Part shown: one piece after another, positions 42,550 to 51,194 of the stretch
How positions within the stretch are numbered: the stretch's first letter is position 1
Layout of the letters: each line of letters starts with the position of its first letter
Translations under genes and position numbers: made by a program
Assembly: GCF_013141715.1 (NCBI RefSeq)
Contig: NZ_WHOA01000141.1
Span: 1 to 64,000 of the forward strand
Source of the DNA: Paenibacillus phytorum
GTDB taxonomy: Bacteria > Bacillota > Bacilli > Paenibacillales > NBRC-103111
Length of the DNA: 64,000 nucleotides
Reading direction: 5' to 3'
The notes under the pieces: generated by a model
What the model saw: the letters and a program-made list of their open reading frames with translations, nothing else
Told to the model about the DNA's origin: nothing
The model's database searches: none

Positions 42550-42722
42550 TAGCCATAAAGTATGGCAATCGTTAGCCCATTTCCTTGCCCATCTTTCAAT
42601 ATGTTCTATTTCGGTATAATCAGTTGAAATACCTTTTTCATAACTAATCTCCCGCTACTTCAATTATAGTCAACAGCCCGCCGCAGCAGCCTGCTCAATA
42701 AGTACACTCTTGTATTCCGTTA

Positions 42723-42731
42723 TGCTATAAT
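42723..42731 (+). promoter_or_regulatory. Extended -10 promoter of the NUDIX gene
   Basis: TGCTATAAT gives a TGn extension plus a perfect -10 hexamer, 30 bp upstream of the start codon. No strong -35 is seen, as expected for an extended -10 promoter. Confidence 0.6.
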
Positions 42732-42760
42732 TTCAGAAAAATAAGATAAGGGAGATCTGG

Positions 42761-43162
42761 ATGACTACAATAATTGATAAGATTGCATGGATATATGTTG
42801 TTAATGGTCAAATATTAAGCGCTCGTTCCAAAGGAAAAGACACCTATTATTTACCGGGAGGAAAAAGGGAGCCCGATGAAACCGATATCGATACTCTTTT
42901 ACGAGAAATAGAAGAGGAATTATCCGTTCATATAAAGCCAGATACCGTCTTACATTTTGGGACATTCGAAGCACAAGCCCATGGTAAATCGGAAGGTACG
43001 CAAGTAAAAATGACATGTTATACGGCGGATTTTGATGGAGATCTGAGTCCAGCTTCTGAGATAGCTGAATTAGTTTGGTTAAACTATAATGACCGGGATC
43101 GCGTATCTCCTGTTTGCCAAATCATTTTCGACAAATTAAAAGAGATGAAGTTGCTTTCATAA
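42761..43162 (+). CDS. NUDIX hydrolase
   Basis: A 133-aa protein with a NUDIX box: GGKREPDETDIDTLLREIEEEL near residue 31 fits GX5EX7REUXEEXGU except that the final G is replaced by S. The Glu metal ligands are intact. It starts at ATG behind AAGGGAG. Such enzymes hydrolyse nucleoside diphosphate derivatives; the substrate is not predictable. It is monocistronic, 40 bp ahead of a decayed hydrolase gene. Confidence 0.9.
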   Translation: MTTIIDKIAWIYVVNGQILSARSKGKDTYYLPGGKREPDETDIDTLLREIEEELSVHIKPDTVLHFGTFEAQAHGKSEGTQVKMTCYTADFDGDLSPASEIAELVWLNYNDRDRVSPVCQIIFDKLKEMKLLS

Positions 43163-43202
43163 TCCACTTAATCAAAGTTGTTTTAACTCGGTAACATGTA
43201 AA

Positions 43203-43933
43203 ATGAAAGGGTGTTTGTTGTTGATTTTGTTGTTGATCGCAGCTATAGTGGCAATGGTCTTTCTTATCCTCGTTTCCGCAAGCTTTTATTTCTATCGCGT
43301 TGCCATTTCCCGCGCCGACATTTGGCCGCCGATCGATCGACCGATAGAACTGTCATTCTCGCGCACGGATATGCTGGACAAGCTATGCAGATGGGTAAAC
43401 TAGCGCAAATGTATAAGGACACATTAGGCTTTAACGTCCTCATCCCCGACGCCCGCGGACATGGCCGAAGTGAAGGCCATTATATCGGATTCGGTTGGCC
43501 CGAACGCAAGGATTACGTCCAATGGATCGATAAAGTTATCGAACACATGGGTGAGCAGTCGAAGATCGTCCTACATGGTGTGTCTATGGGCGGAGCGACG
43601 GTAATGATGACTAGCGGCGAGGCTTTACCGCCTAACGTCAAAGCCATCGTGGAAGATTGCGGCTATACGACTGCTAAGGATCAGCTAGCTTACCAGCTGA
43701 AGCGAATGTATCGGCTTCCGATATTTCCGCTCCTTCATTTAACCAGTCTTTTGACCAAACTTCGAGCTGGGTACTTTTTCGGTGAAGCTTCTGCCCTAGA
43801 TCAACTCCAAAAGTCCAAAACACCGATGCTATTCATCCACGGCGACGCTGATTTGTTCGTGCCAACCGATTCTGATCAGGTTAGGTATGACCGCGAAGTA
43901 GCTCAATTTATCCGTACGTATGTGAAGGAATAA
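43203..43933 (+). pseudogene. Alpha/beta hydrolase (YqkD-like) with frameshift and two deletions
   Basis: The first frame (43203-43403) encodes a membrane anchor and then SRADIWPPIDRP. The second frame carries TVILAHGYAGQ onward, with the nucleophile elbow HGVSMGG intact. Against the YqkD-type family, about 40-50 residues between anchor and hydrolase core are missing, with the frame change near 43350. Near the 3' end the text jumps from FIHGDADLFVPT to the final helix, removing about 25 residues with the catalytic His. It is a broken gene. A start in the second frame at 43211 is not credible. Confidence 0.85.
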
Positions 43934-43989
43934 CGGGAATTATCCAATTGGATAAATCAATAAGCAATACTGCCACATGTTCGTGAAAA

Positions 43990-44020
43990 AGTAAGGAGCT
44001 GCCCGCGGCAGCTCCTTACT
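43990..44020. terminator. Perfect 14-bp hairpin, bidirectional terminator
   Basis: AGTAAGGAGCTGCC and GGCAGCTCCTTACT are perfect complements around a 3-base loop. AAAAA precedes it, giving a T run on the minus strand for the ParB-like gene. On the plus strand the T run is weak. Confidence 0.85.
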
Positions 44021-44069
44021 CGTTTATATCGTACTTTATTCAACTAAATTCCCTGTTTGACTTATCTCA

Positions 44070-44570
44070 TCAGTGCACTATCTTTTTTAAAAGATCTTCT
44101 ACTTTTGCTTGCATGGATTGTATGGTTGTTTTCCTATATTGAATACCAAGCCGGAGTACCTTCAATTGCTGTCTTCGAGAAAGCCTTCGAAAGCGGGGCT
44201 CCCTTTTCAGAAAAGTACGAATGATAGACCAGCTGTTAACTGCAATCTTATCTGGTGTGATGTAAGGAACTTCGTAAGGTAGTTGTCGTTTCCTGAAACG
44301 ATTAATAAGTGTACCTACACTTGCAGAAATCTTTCCTTCATCTACAAGACATACAGCAGAACTTTTTTTTGTATGCTTTTTGAGGAAATCGAAATGATGA
44401 TGTCCGCCGAGGATGACGTAACCACCTTCTTTTCTGCTTTTTCGCACAATCAACAGATGCATTAGATCTTGTGCAACTTTTTTAAATTCCTTATTTCTTA
44501 GTGAGGTCTTAGCAGCGATACTTTCCGGCTTAATCTTACTTAGAGGTAGATATTGCACTGTATATCTCAA
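44070..44570 (-). CDS. ParB/Srx-like fold protein
   Basis: A 166-aa basic protein. Its first 75 residues resemble a ParB N-terminal or sulfiredoxin-like fold: LPLSKIKPE, then VAQDLMHLLIVRK and YVILGGHHHFDFLKKH, in place of the usual GERR motif. The C-terminal half is helical and Arg/Lys-rich with RRLSRRQQLKVLRLG. It is too short and has no HTH, so it is not chromosome-partition ParB. It may be a DNA-binding or CTP-binding accessory protein. No parA is nearby. Confidence 0.65.
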   Translation of the reverse strand: MRYTVQYLPLSKIKPESIAAKTSLRNKEFKKVAQDLMHLLIVRKSRKEGGYVILGGHHHFDFLKKHTKKSSAVCLVDEGKISASVGTLINRFRKRQLPYEVPYITPDKIAVNSWSIIRTFLKREPRFRRLSRRQQLKVLRLGIQYRKTTIQSMQAKVEDLLKKIVH

Positions 44571-44626
44571 CTGTACCCCTCCTCGTCACACCGTTGTTAA
44601 ATTTAATCTAATCTAAGTGTATTCCG

Positions 44627-45033
44627 TTAGTGCTGGAGTGTGAACTCCCGCTCATAAATGTCGCTCGCTTTATCTAGGACCTTACGTCCTTGATCGGTGA
44701 ATTTCAGCTCTGTTACTTGGCTTTTCACTAGGAAGACGCCCGATGCCTCGTTTTTCCCACCTACAGCTGCATCGTATAAAAGCGAAGCTCCTTTGCTTGG
44801 GTGCGGGAAGAACAGCTTCATAATCGGTTTCAAATAGAAGGGCAAACTGATTTTTTTTCCTTTTCTTAAGGTGTTATTGCCACCTGGATCTATATGTGTG
44901 TCATCCTCAGGGAATCCGGAGCGGATCAGTGCAATGATTTGCCAACCTTCAGCCAGGATTTTGCGGGTCAGCTCGAGTCCAATCCCGTTATTCGCCCTGT
45001 AATAAGTGCAGTTCGATTTAGTCCTATTGTCAT
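44627..45033 (-). pseudogene. SDR-family oxidoreductase remnant
   Basis: Translation from ATG at 45033 gives an SDR opening (RTALITG). A frame change then follows, and in another frame NNGIGLELTRKILAEGWQIIALIR completes the Rossmann motif. After GFPEDD the text jumps to THIDPGGNN and the C-terminal SDR tail, so about 150 residues including the YxxxK site are missing. The frame stays open to the stop at 44627. At least one frameshift and one large internal deletion are present. Confidence 0.85.
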
Positions 45034-45095
45034 TTATTTACTCCTTTTTCGCGAATAATTCGCCCTCTTCGTCACATGTTGTTATAGCGAGGATC

Positions 45096-45281
45096 GCGGG
45101 GAACGAGGATTTGCTATTTCGGTAATTATGCCGTTGCAAGGCCTGTAAGCGGAACGTGGAGGCGCTATTTTGCCGTTTTTCCGGTTTTTACACCTCTAAA
45201 TTGGGAATTAGTGGATCCTCGTTCCGCGAAAACGTGAAATACGCGTTTTTGAGCAAAATAAGACATCTACGTTCCGCTACA
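45096..45281. repeat. Four copies of a GCGGAACGWRGA repeat, two in each orientation
   Basis: Two plus-strand copies (about 45097-45119 and 45149-45173) share GGAACGnGGAnnnGCTATTT. Two minus-strand copies (about 45205-45230 and 45251-45280) read GCGGAACGAGGAT and GCGGAACGTAGATG. The second and fourth copies match at about 18 of 23 positions. The two pairs face each other. The 395-bp gap from 45034 to 45428 contains this array and the GH terminator, and no gene. Confidence 0.65.
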
Positions 45282-45364
45282 ATCTGGTGATGCCAAGTGC
45301 GTGTTGAGTTTGGGATACAGCGCGGTTTTCGGGAACCGAAAACTTATATGTTCTTATGTGGCGA

Positions 45365-45396
45365 CAAAAAAACAGCTCTCCTTCGGAGTAGCTGCC
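45365..45396 (-). terminator. Terminator of the putative glycoside hydrolase gene
   Basis: CAGCT/AGCTG arms with CTCC/GGAG inside are followed on the minus strand by seven T, about 35 bp past the stop. Confidence 0.88.
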
Positions 45397-45428
45397 ATTC
45401 CTTCACTGCTATTCGTAATAAACTTATG

Positions 45429-48050
45429 TCAATCCGTTTTGTGACCGTAAATTTGCAGATCATGAATGGACCAATAATTCCCTGCTTTCACTGTCTGAAC
45501 AATCTTTACGTATCGCGCATTTTGTGGATTGAAGTTGATTTCTAGTACGTTTGTGCCAACACCCGATGCGACTGAAGTTCCCCAATTGAAGCCGTCAGTA
45601 GATACATATACTTCATACTTCCTTGGATAATCATTCGGCGAGTTCTCACTTCTTAGCACAATTTTGTTGATTGTAAATGAGTTCTTCATATCAATTTGAT
45701 AAAATTGCCCGGGTGCTTGAGCTGTCCCTGTATCCCAGCGCGTATAGGGACTGCCATCAATCGCACCTTGAGGTTTGCCAGAACTACTGGTTACTCCCCA
45801 TTCTGCCCGGTTTAGGGCAACTACATCGGTAGTCGTCGCCGTTGCCGCTTGCGAAACCTCTTCTGAGCCTGAAACTCTGATCTGATACGTGTATTTGTTT
45901 CCAACCAACGTATCCATATCGGCAAAACTAGTTTCTGGCACTTGTTCAGCGATCACCTCGTAACTGCCCTCACCCGTACCTATTTTTCGTAAAACATCGT
46001 AACTATGTGCTCCTTCTGATTCTTTCCAGCTAAGCTCAATCGCATGATTCTCTATAGGCTTTGCCTGAATCCACGCAGGTGCAATCGGTTTTACCCCATC
46101 AGTCCGTGTCAAGATATACTGCACAGCTTCACCAGGAAGCAGCGTTTCCTTGAATTCAAGCTCAGGGGCTGCTTGCAGTCCTGTCAAGTACGTACGAGCT
46201 GTTTCATAGGTATCACCCGCTCCGAATCTTTCTCCTTCATACAAAGCAGCTTCGGGCATAGTTACTTTGGCGTGTATTGTTTGCGTACTCGTCCCAAAAT
46301 TTACAAAGTTAAGCAGAATTTTGTCCGACTTCGCTCCTGATCCTGGGAGTGCAGGCAATGTCGATGTATCCACGCCGCGAAAATAAACAAGCTTATCAGC
46401 CAACTCAGACTTGTTGGTAAGTTCGTAAACTAGCGGTTTCCCGTGCGTGGCATAGGCTAAATTCAACCTGCGCATAACCCCAACCCGCGTATCTTTGTCC
46501 GTTAAGTTCTTATGAATCTTCATTTGCGCAGGGTTTTGATTATTCAAATCAATCCCCGACTCAAACAAGGCATATTGCGGATAAAAGGCTGCATGCTGCA
46601 TAAACATATCGGCATATCCGATATGAGCCCTCATAATGCGATCGAAGACCGCCGATTGAGGCTGCGTAGCACCAAATTCTTTGGGATCCATATGGCTATC
46701 TGAAGTTCCATACTCCGTATTCAACATTAGCTTCTTAAGGCCATCCTCTGCCCCTCCGAATGTTTGCAGATTTTCTAAGAAGCTTCCATCCTTATTATCG
46801 GAATACGAATTTCCGTAAGCATGCCCATTCGTTAAATCTGTCAACTCTTCTAGCTCCATTCGCTGCTCAGAATCGTCTTCCCACCCATCGGGTTCTCCAC
46901 ATTTAAACATGCCAGACGAGGTTTGATTTCTACATGATCTAATGTTGTACTTAGGTGCATATGCCCATCCTGGAGCCACTGTTTTCACATGAGGAGCAAG
47001 CTCAGGAAGATGGGTTTTCAACCACTTCGCAATGGCTAGATTCACCTCTTTGGAGCGATTGAACAAGCCTGGTTCATTATCAATCTCATAGTATTGAAAC
47101 ATGGACCCATACTGCTTCACATAATCCAATAATTTATTCTCTGCATCTGCAGGCAGTGTGCCATCTTCTTTCAGCTTAATATTTCCTGTATGTAGATGCA
47201 GAGCTACCGCCCCAGTATTGTAATCACGCAGGGTTTCGTAATAAGATTTGATCGACGAACACCCCATCTTCACATCTGTCGCACAATCCACCCTCATCAC
47301 ATTGCCGCTGTAGGCGATTCCTAACCATTTCAAAACATAAGGAAGGTGCCTTACTGCTCCCTGATCATAGTAGAATGACAGATTGCTTACCTTCGTACCT
47401 GATTCCACATATCTCCCATGAATCGGTTCTTCTGCAGGTGAGGACAGCGCATCAAGTGCTAGGTAATCCCATTTCCACCAGAGAAATTTATTCTCATCTG
47501 CCGTACAATACAAACAGCCTAAGGCTGACAGCTTCAATTCGTTATTTCCCAGCTGCAGCTGCTCCTTAGGGATATAAAGCTCATATAATTTCTTGTACGG
47601 GTAAGTGCTTGTTGTCCCCCCAACTCCAGCAATCTGGATGATGCCAGAAAGCATCTTGTTAGAGAAAACCGCCATCTGTGGAATGGCTTTGTGAGCATCC
47701 AGAATTCGAACTCGGAAATGAACACCATATTCAGGTATTTCAGTGAGCGGGAAGTTGATCGCAAAGGTAGGATTCAAGGATTTATTAAGACCTTGAGGCA
47801 CCGTGTCCCAAGCATCCGTCTGCTTCAAGTCGGGCGTTACGGTGTAGCTGCTCTGTCCCGCGCTTGCATTTCCAAATTCCAAATAGGAATCGTTCTGATT
47901 GCCCAACATCCATATTTGATTGCCAATCTGATTAGAAACTGCCATCACGTTTACAAAATCTGTTTTTGCCGATGCATTGTAGTTATTCGAAGCCGAGGTC
48001 AGGATCAGTAAGATCAACAAGGCAGTTGGTACAATCACATATCTCATCAT
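45429..48050 (-). CDS. Secreted clan-A-like glycoside hydrolase with FnIII and discoidin domains
   Basis: An 873-aa exported protein with a signal peptide (residues 1-29, hydrophobic core then ASAK). Residues about 30-200 look like a galactose-binding beta-sandwich. Residues about 215-560 look like a TIM barrel, with candidate acid/base Glu326 in the EIDNEPG (NE) motif and nucleophile Glu446 in LNTEYG. An FnIII-like domain follows (about 665-755), then an F5/8 type C (CBM32-like) domain to the end. I cannot assign a GH family. It lies 19 bp after the GH26 gene, so it likely acts on the same polymer. Confidence 0.82.
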   Translation of the reverse strand: MMRYVIVPTALLILLILTSASNNYNASAKTDFVNVMAVSNQIGNQIWMLGNQNDSYLEFGNASAGQSSYTVTPDLKQTDAWDTVPQGLNKSLNPTFAINFPLTEIPEYGVHFRVRILDAHKAIPQMAVFSNKMLSGIIQIAGVGGTTSTYPYKKLYELYIPKEQLQLGNNELKLSALGCLYCTADENKFLWWKWDYLALDALSSPAEEPIHGRYVESGTKVSNLSFYYDQGAVRHLPYVLKWLGIAYSGNVMRVDCATDVKMGCSSIKSYYETLRDYNTGAVALHLHTGNIKLKEDGTLPADAENKLLDYVKQYGSMFQYYEIDNEPGLFNRSKEVNLAIAKWLKTHLPELAPHVKTVAPGWAYAPKYNIRSCRNQTSSGMFKCGEPDGWEDDSEQRMELEELTDLTNGHAYGNSYSDNKDGSFLENLQTFGGAEDGLKKLMLNTEYGTSDSHMDPKEFGATQPQSAVFDRIMRAHIGYADMFMQHAAFYPQYALFESGIDLNNQNPAQMKIHKNLTDKDTRVGVMRRLNLAYATHGKPLVYELTNKSELADKLVYFRGVDTSTLPALPGSGAKSDKILLNFVNFGTSTQTIHAKVTMPEAALYEGERFGAGDTYETARTYLTGLQAAPELEFKETLLPGEAVQYILTRTDGVKPIAPAWIQAKPIENHAIELSWKESEGAHSYDVLRKIGTGEGSYEVIAEQVPETSFADMDTLVGNKYTYQIRVSGSEEVSQAATATTTDVVALNRAEWGVTSSSGKPQGAIDGSPYTRWDTGTAQAPGQFYQIDMKNSFTINKIVLRSENSPNDYPRKYEVYVSTDGFNWGTSVASGVGTNVLEINFNPQNARYVKIVQTVKAGNYWSIHDLQIYGHKTD

Positions 48051-48069
48051 GTTAGATACCTCTCAACCA

Positions 48070-49566
48070 TCAAGGAAGTAATAGGACACTCGCGGGAATA
48101 ATTTCTTTCACTTGGGACGGGCTCGTCCACATGACTTTAGCAACAGCACCATTCGTATTATCATAATATTCGACTTTCAAATCAACAGGCACGCCAGCGG
48201 TTAGTGCAATGGTTCCGGATCGTTCCACCCAGCTTTGATTAAACCAACTATCAATAACCAACACGCCATTCACCCAAACTCGGATGCCATCGTCACTTAA
48301 GGTAGAAATCTTATAGGTTTCCGTATATTTGGGCTTAAGTTTACCCGTCCATCTCACGGAAAACGTATCTGCTTGCATAGAAGGAAAGGGAGCTGCTGTG
48401 GACCAATTGAAATCAATCTTGGCATCTTCCTTCGTTTCCTTCAGCTCGGTCAAATCCTTATTATCGTAATATTCCGCTCGCAACCCGTATCTCTCATCCT
48501 GTAAGACAGGTTGTTGTGAGATAGGTGCTTTAATAGGTTGAAGAGACTCTCTTGTCAGTAATTTGGAATTCGTATAGAAGGATTCAATTTCTTGTAGGTT
48601 ATTATTTTCTGCAAGCATTTTGCCCCATGTCATCAAATAGGCCCATTGGGGCTGCTCATTCAAAATAGTGCCGCTAGGCAGCTCACCATTTTCCCCCACG
48701 GCTACAGGCTTACCATTAGCCAATTCCACAATTTTGGTGTAATAATCCGAATGGTAATCATTGTCATAGATATCAACGGCGAGTACATCCACCTTATTTT
48801 CTCCAGGATAAGTGGCTGTATACGAGTCAGACCATGCATTCGGTGCATTCGGACTCCACACCCAAAGCAAATTGTTCAACTTATGCACATTAACGAAGCG
48901 GTCATACATGATATTCCATAATGCAGGGAAGTTGCTCTTCTTGCCCCACCAGAACCAATTACCATTCATTTCATGATAGGGGCGCCATAAGACAGGAACA
49001 CCTGCATCCCTAAGTTTCCCTAAGTACACGGCAGCTTTATCGAGATCTGCAAGCAATTGCGCGTACTGGGGAGTACCTGGCGTAACGTACTTATCAAAAT
49101 CGGCTTGGCTCATTTCCTTCTGTACATTCGACCAGCAAAGGCATGTTCCAGGAATGCTTTCATGAAATGATATCGTTACCAGACCGCCAGCCTGGTTCCA
49201 CGCAATCGCACTATTAACCACCTTTTGTCTTTGATCTGCCAATTGACTTTCTGATTGATCCATAATGGCACCGAATTCATAACCATGAAGACCCGGATAT
49301 TTACCAGTCCAGCCTTTGACTTGATTCGTCCATTCATCTGGGCTTTCTAGATAATCATGCTGTCCGCTAATAATGCTTACACCCGAAATGGCATACAAAT
49401 GCTGCAATACTGCCTTAGCCTCGTACGTTGCTTGTGAGTTGATAGGAACAACTGACGCATTCGTTACGTTCGGGTGAAGCAATAAATTCGGTGCTAGCAA
49501 AGAGAGTAGAAACAATAAGGAAACCACCTTCTTACGCACACCCACCTTTCCAAAAAAATCGATCAT
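48070..49566 (-). CDS. Secreted GH26 beta-mannanase-like enzyme with PA14 domain
   Basis: A 498-aa exported enzyme with an N-terminal signal peptide (residues 1-37) and a GH26 TIM barrel. The acid/base Glu199 sits in WRPYHEMNGNWFWW and the nucleophile Glu292 in AVGENGE, the classical pair. A PA14 domain (about 360-498; GLRAEYYDN, VLVIDSWFNQ) follows and may bind carbohydrate. ATG at 49566 follows GGAGG; an ATG one codon earlier is equally possible. It is next to an EPS locus making GDP-mannose. Confidence 0.9.
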   Translation of the reverse strand: MIDFFGKVGVRKKVVSLLFLLSLLAPNLLLHPNVTNASVVPINSQATYEAKAVLQHLYAISGVSIISGQHDYLESPDEWTNQVKGWTGKYPGLHGYEFGAIMDQSESQLADQRQKVVNSAIAWNQAGGLVTISFHESIPGTCLCWSNVQKEMSQADFDKYVTPGTPQYAQLLADLDKAAVYLGKLRDAGVPVLWRPYHEMNGNWFWWGKKSNFPALWNIMYDRFVNVHKLNNLLWVWSPNAPNAWSDSYTATYPGENKVDVLAVDIYDNDYHSDYYTKIVELANGKPVAVGENGELPSGTILNEQPQWAYLMTWGKMLAENNNLQEIESFYTNSKLLTRESLQPIKAPISQQPVLQDERYGLRAEYYDNKDLTELKETKEDAKIDFNWSTAAPFPSMQADTFSVRWTGKLKPKYTETYKISTLSDDGIRVWVNGVLVIDSWFNQSWVERSGTIALTAGVPVDLKVEYYDNTNGAVAKVMWTSPSQVKEIIPASVLLLP

Positions 49567-49737
49567 CATCTTTCCTCCAGTATCGTAGATTGACACAATG
49601 AACCCCGATTTACGTTTCTAACACACGTGTTCATCCTGCTTAATCTACCATACAGGTCATATATTAGATTTGTATAAGCATTATATTAATATTTTGAAAG
49701 TTTTTCCAATTTCAGTTATGCTTTCAAACAAGGAATC

Positions 49738-49770
49738 GCCTTCCATTCGCCAAAGTCGAATAGAAGGCGG
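49738..49770 (-). terminator. Terminator-like hairpin at the end of the EPS genes
   Basis: CGCCTTCCATTCG and CGAATAGAAGGCG pair over 13 bp with one mismatch and a 7-base loop, just after the manC stop. The T run is weak, so some read-through into the hydrolase genes is possible. Confidence 0.65.
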
Positions 49771-49791
49771 TTCGTTGTTTCAAAACAAATC

Positions 49792-51162
49792 TTAAATAAA
49801 TTGGTAAAGGGGGATATCCTTCCATGCCATACAAATACGAACCGTGTCTTCTTCAACTAATTCGGATCCGCTTTGGACCTCGATAAATTCAACATCCGTT
49901 ATGGCTCGAATGCTGTGCCTAGTTCCATCTGGAATTCGAACGACATCACCAGGCTTCACTTGATAGAGCTTGTCATTAATGACAATATCCGCAACGCCGC
50001 TTACGATCGTCCACACCTCACTGCGTTTATAATGCAGCTGATAGCTTATATTTTTACCTGCATGAACGAGAATCCGTTTGGTCAGCACCTCATTATCTTC
50101 CGCATATTTGACATAGTCAATCACGCGATAACGTCCCCACCTGCGCTCCTCATACATCGGTCGGTGTTCAATTTTATTCATGACTTCCTTAATGCGAGGA
50201 CTTTCCGACTTGCTCGTTACTAGAATCCCATCAGGGCTGACAGCGATGACAGCGTCCTTAATCCCAATCACCGTAACTGGAATGTCTAGCTCATTAATCA
50301 AATGGGTATTCTCGGAATCTTCAGTCACGATGCCCGTTCCGATCTGGGATCGACTCATTTCCTCTGTCAGTGTATTCCAAGTGCCAAGGTCTTTCCAATA
50401 GCCGTCGTAAGGTACGACAACACAACTAGCTTCCTTCTCTACAACTTCGTAGTCAAAGCTAATTTTCGTTAATCTATGATAGTTTTTAAGCATTTCTTCA
50501 TACTGAATCGGGATGCCCTTCTCCACCATGACTTCAATGAGATAGCCTAGTCGGAAAGCGAAGACACCGCAGTTCCAAAGCGCCTTCTGTTCAATCAAGG
50601 CAGCTGCTTGTTCACGATTCGGCTTTTCAGCAAAATGGTTAACGTGAAGTGCTTCTGACCCTTTCTTGCGTTTGTCAGAGGGAACGATATACCCGTATTT
50701 CTCAGATGGAACCATTGGAACAACGCCCATTAGTGCCAAATTCGCATCCGTTTCGTGCAGAACATACTCAAGCTGTTTAATTTTCTGAAAGAAAGCCTCA
50801 TCGACATACGGATCTACCGGTAACACCGTAATCACAGTGTTCAGGGGCAAACTTTCGACATCATACATATAAGCAGCAGCAAGCGCGATTGCAGGGAAGG
50901 TATCTCTTCTCTCAGGCTCGACAATAAGCGGTGCATCGCCACCCAATTGACTTATGATCATTTCTACCTGGGAGCGGTTCGTCGCTAAGTAAGCATCATC
51001 GCCGAGGCCCGTATTCTGCAGTTGTCTCCATACACGTTGAACCATGGATTCGCTTCTGCCTTCAGCATCTTCAAGTACCCTTAAGAATTGCTTAGATCTG
51101 GAATCATTGGACAATGGCCACAGTCGTTTACCCGACCCGCCGGAAAGAAGAACCAATTTCAT
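49792..51162 (-). CDS. manC: Mannose-1-phosphate guanylyltransferase / mannose-6-phosphate isomerase
   Basis: A 456-aa bifunctional enzyme making GDP-mannose. The N-terminal nucleotidyltransferase has LSGGSGKRLWPLS at residues 6-18, and FAEKP near residue 165. The C-terminal cupin (about 340-450) has the metal ligands in SYQLHYKRSEVWTIVSG and ends in the phosphomannose isomerase type II region. ATG at 51162 follows GTGGAG. It is the last biosynthetic gene of the EPS locus, and supplies GDP-mannose for its glycosyltransferases. Confidence 0.95.
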   Translation of the reverse strand: MKLVLLSGGSGKRLWPLSNDSRSKQFLRVLEDAEGRSESMVQRVWRQLQNTGLGDDAYLATNRSQVEMIISQLGGDAPLIVEPERRDTFPAIALAAAYMYDVESLPLNTVITVLPVDPYVDEAFFQKIKQLEYVLHETDANLALMGVVPMVPSEKYGYIVPSDKRKKGSEALHVNHFAEKPNREQAAALIEQKALWNCGVFAFRLGYLIEVMVEKGIPIQYEEMLKNYHRLTKISFDYEVVEKEASCVVVPYDGYWKDLGTWNTLTEEMSRSQIGTGIVTEDSENTHLINELDIPVTVIGIKDAVIAVSPDGILVTSKSESPRIKEVMNKIEHRPMYEERRWGRYRVIDYVKYAEDNEVLTKRILVHAGKNISYQLHYKRSEVWTIVSGVADIVINDKLYQVKPGDVVRIPDGTRHSIRAITDVEFIEVQSGSELVEEDTVRICMAWKDIPLYQFI

Positions 51163-51194
51163 GAATACCACGCTCCACTCGGTTTATTTGACAA

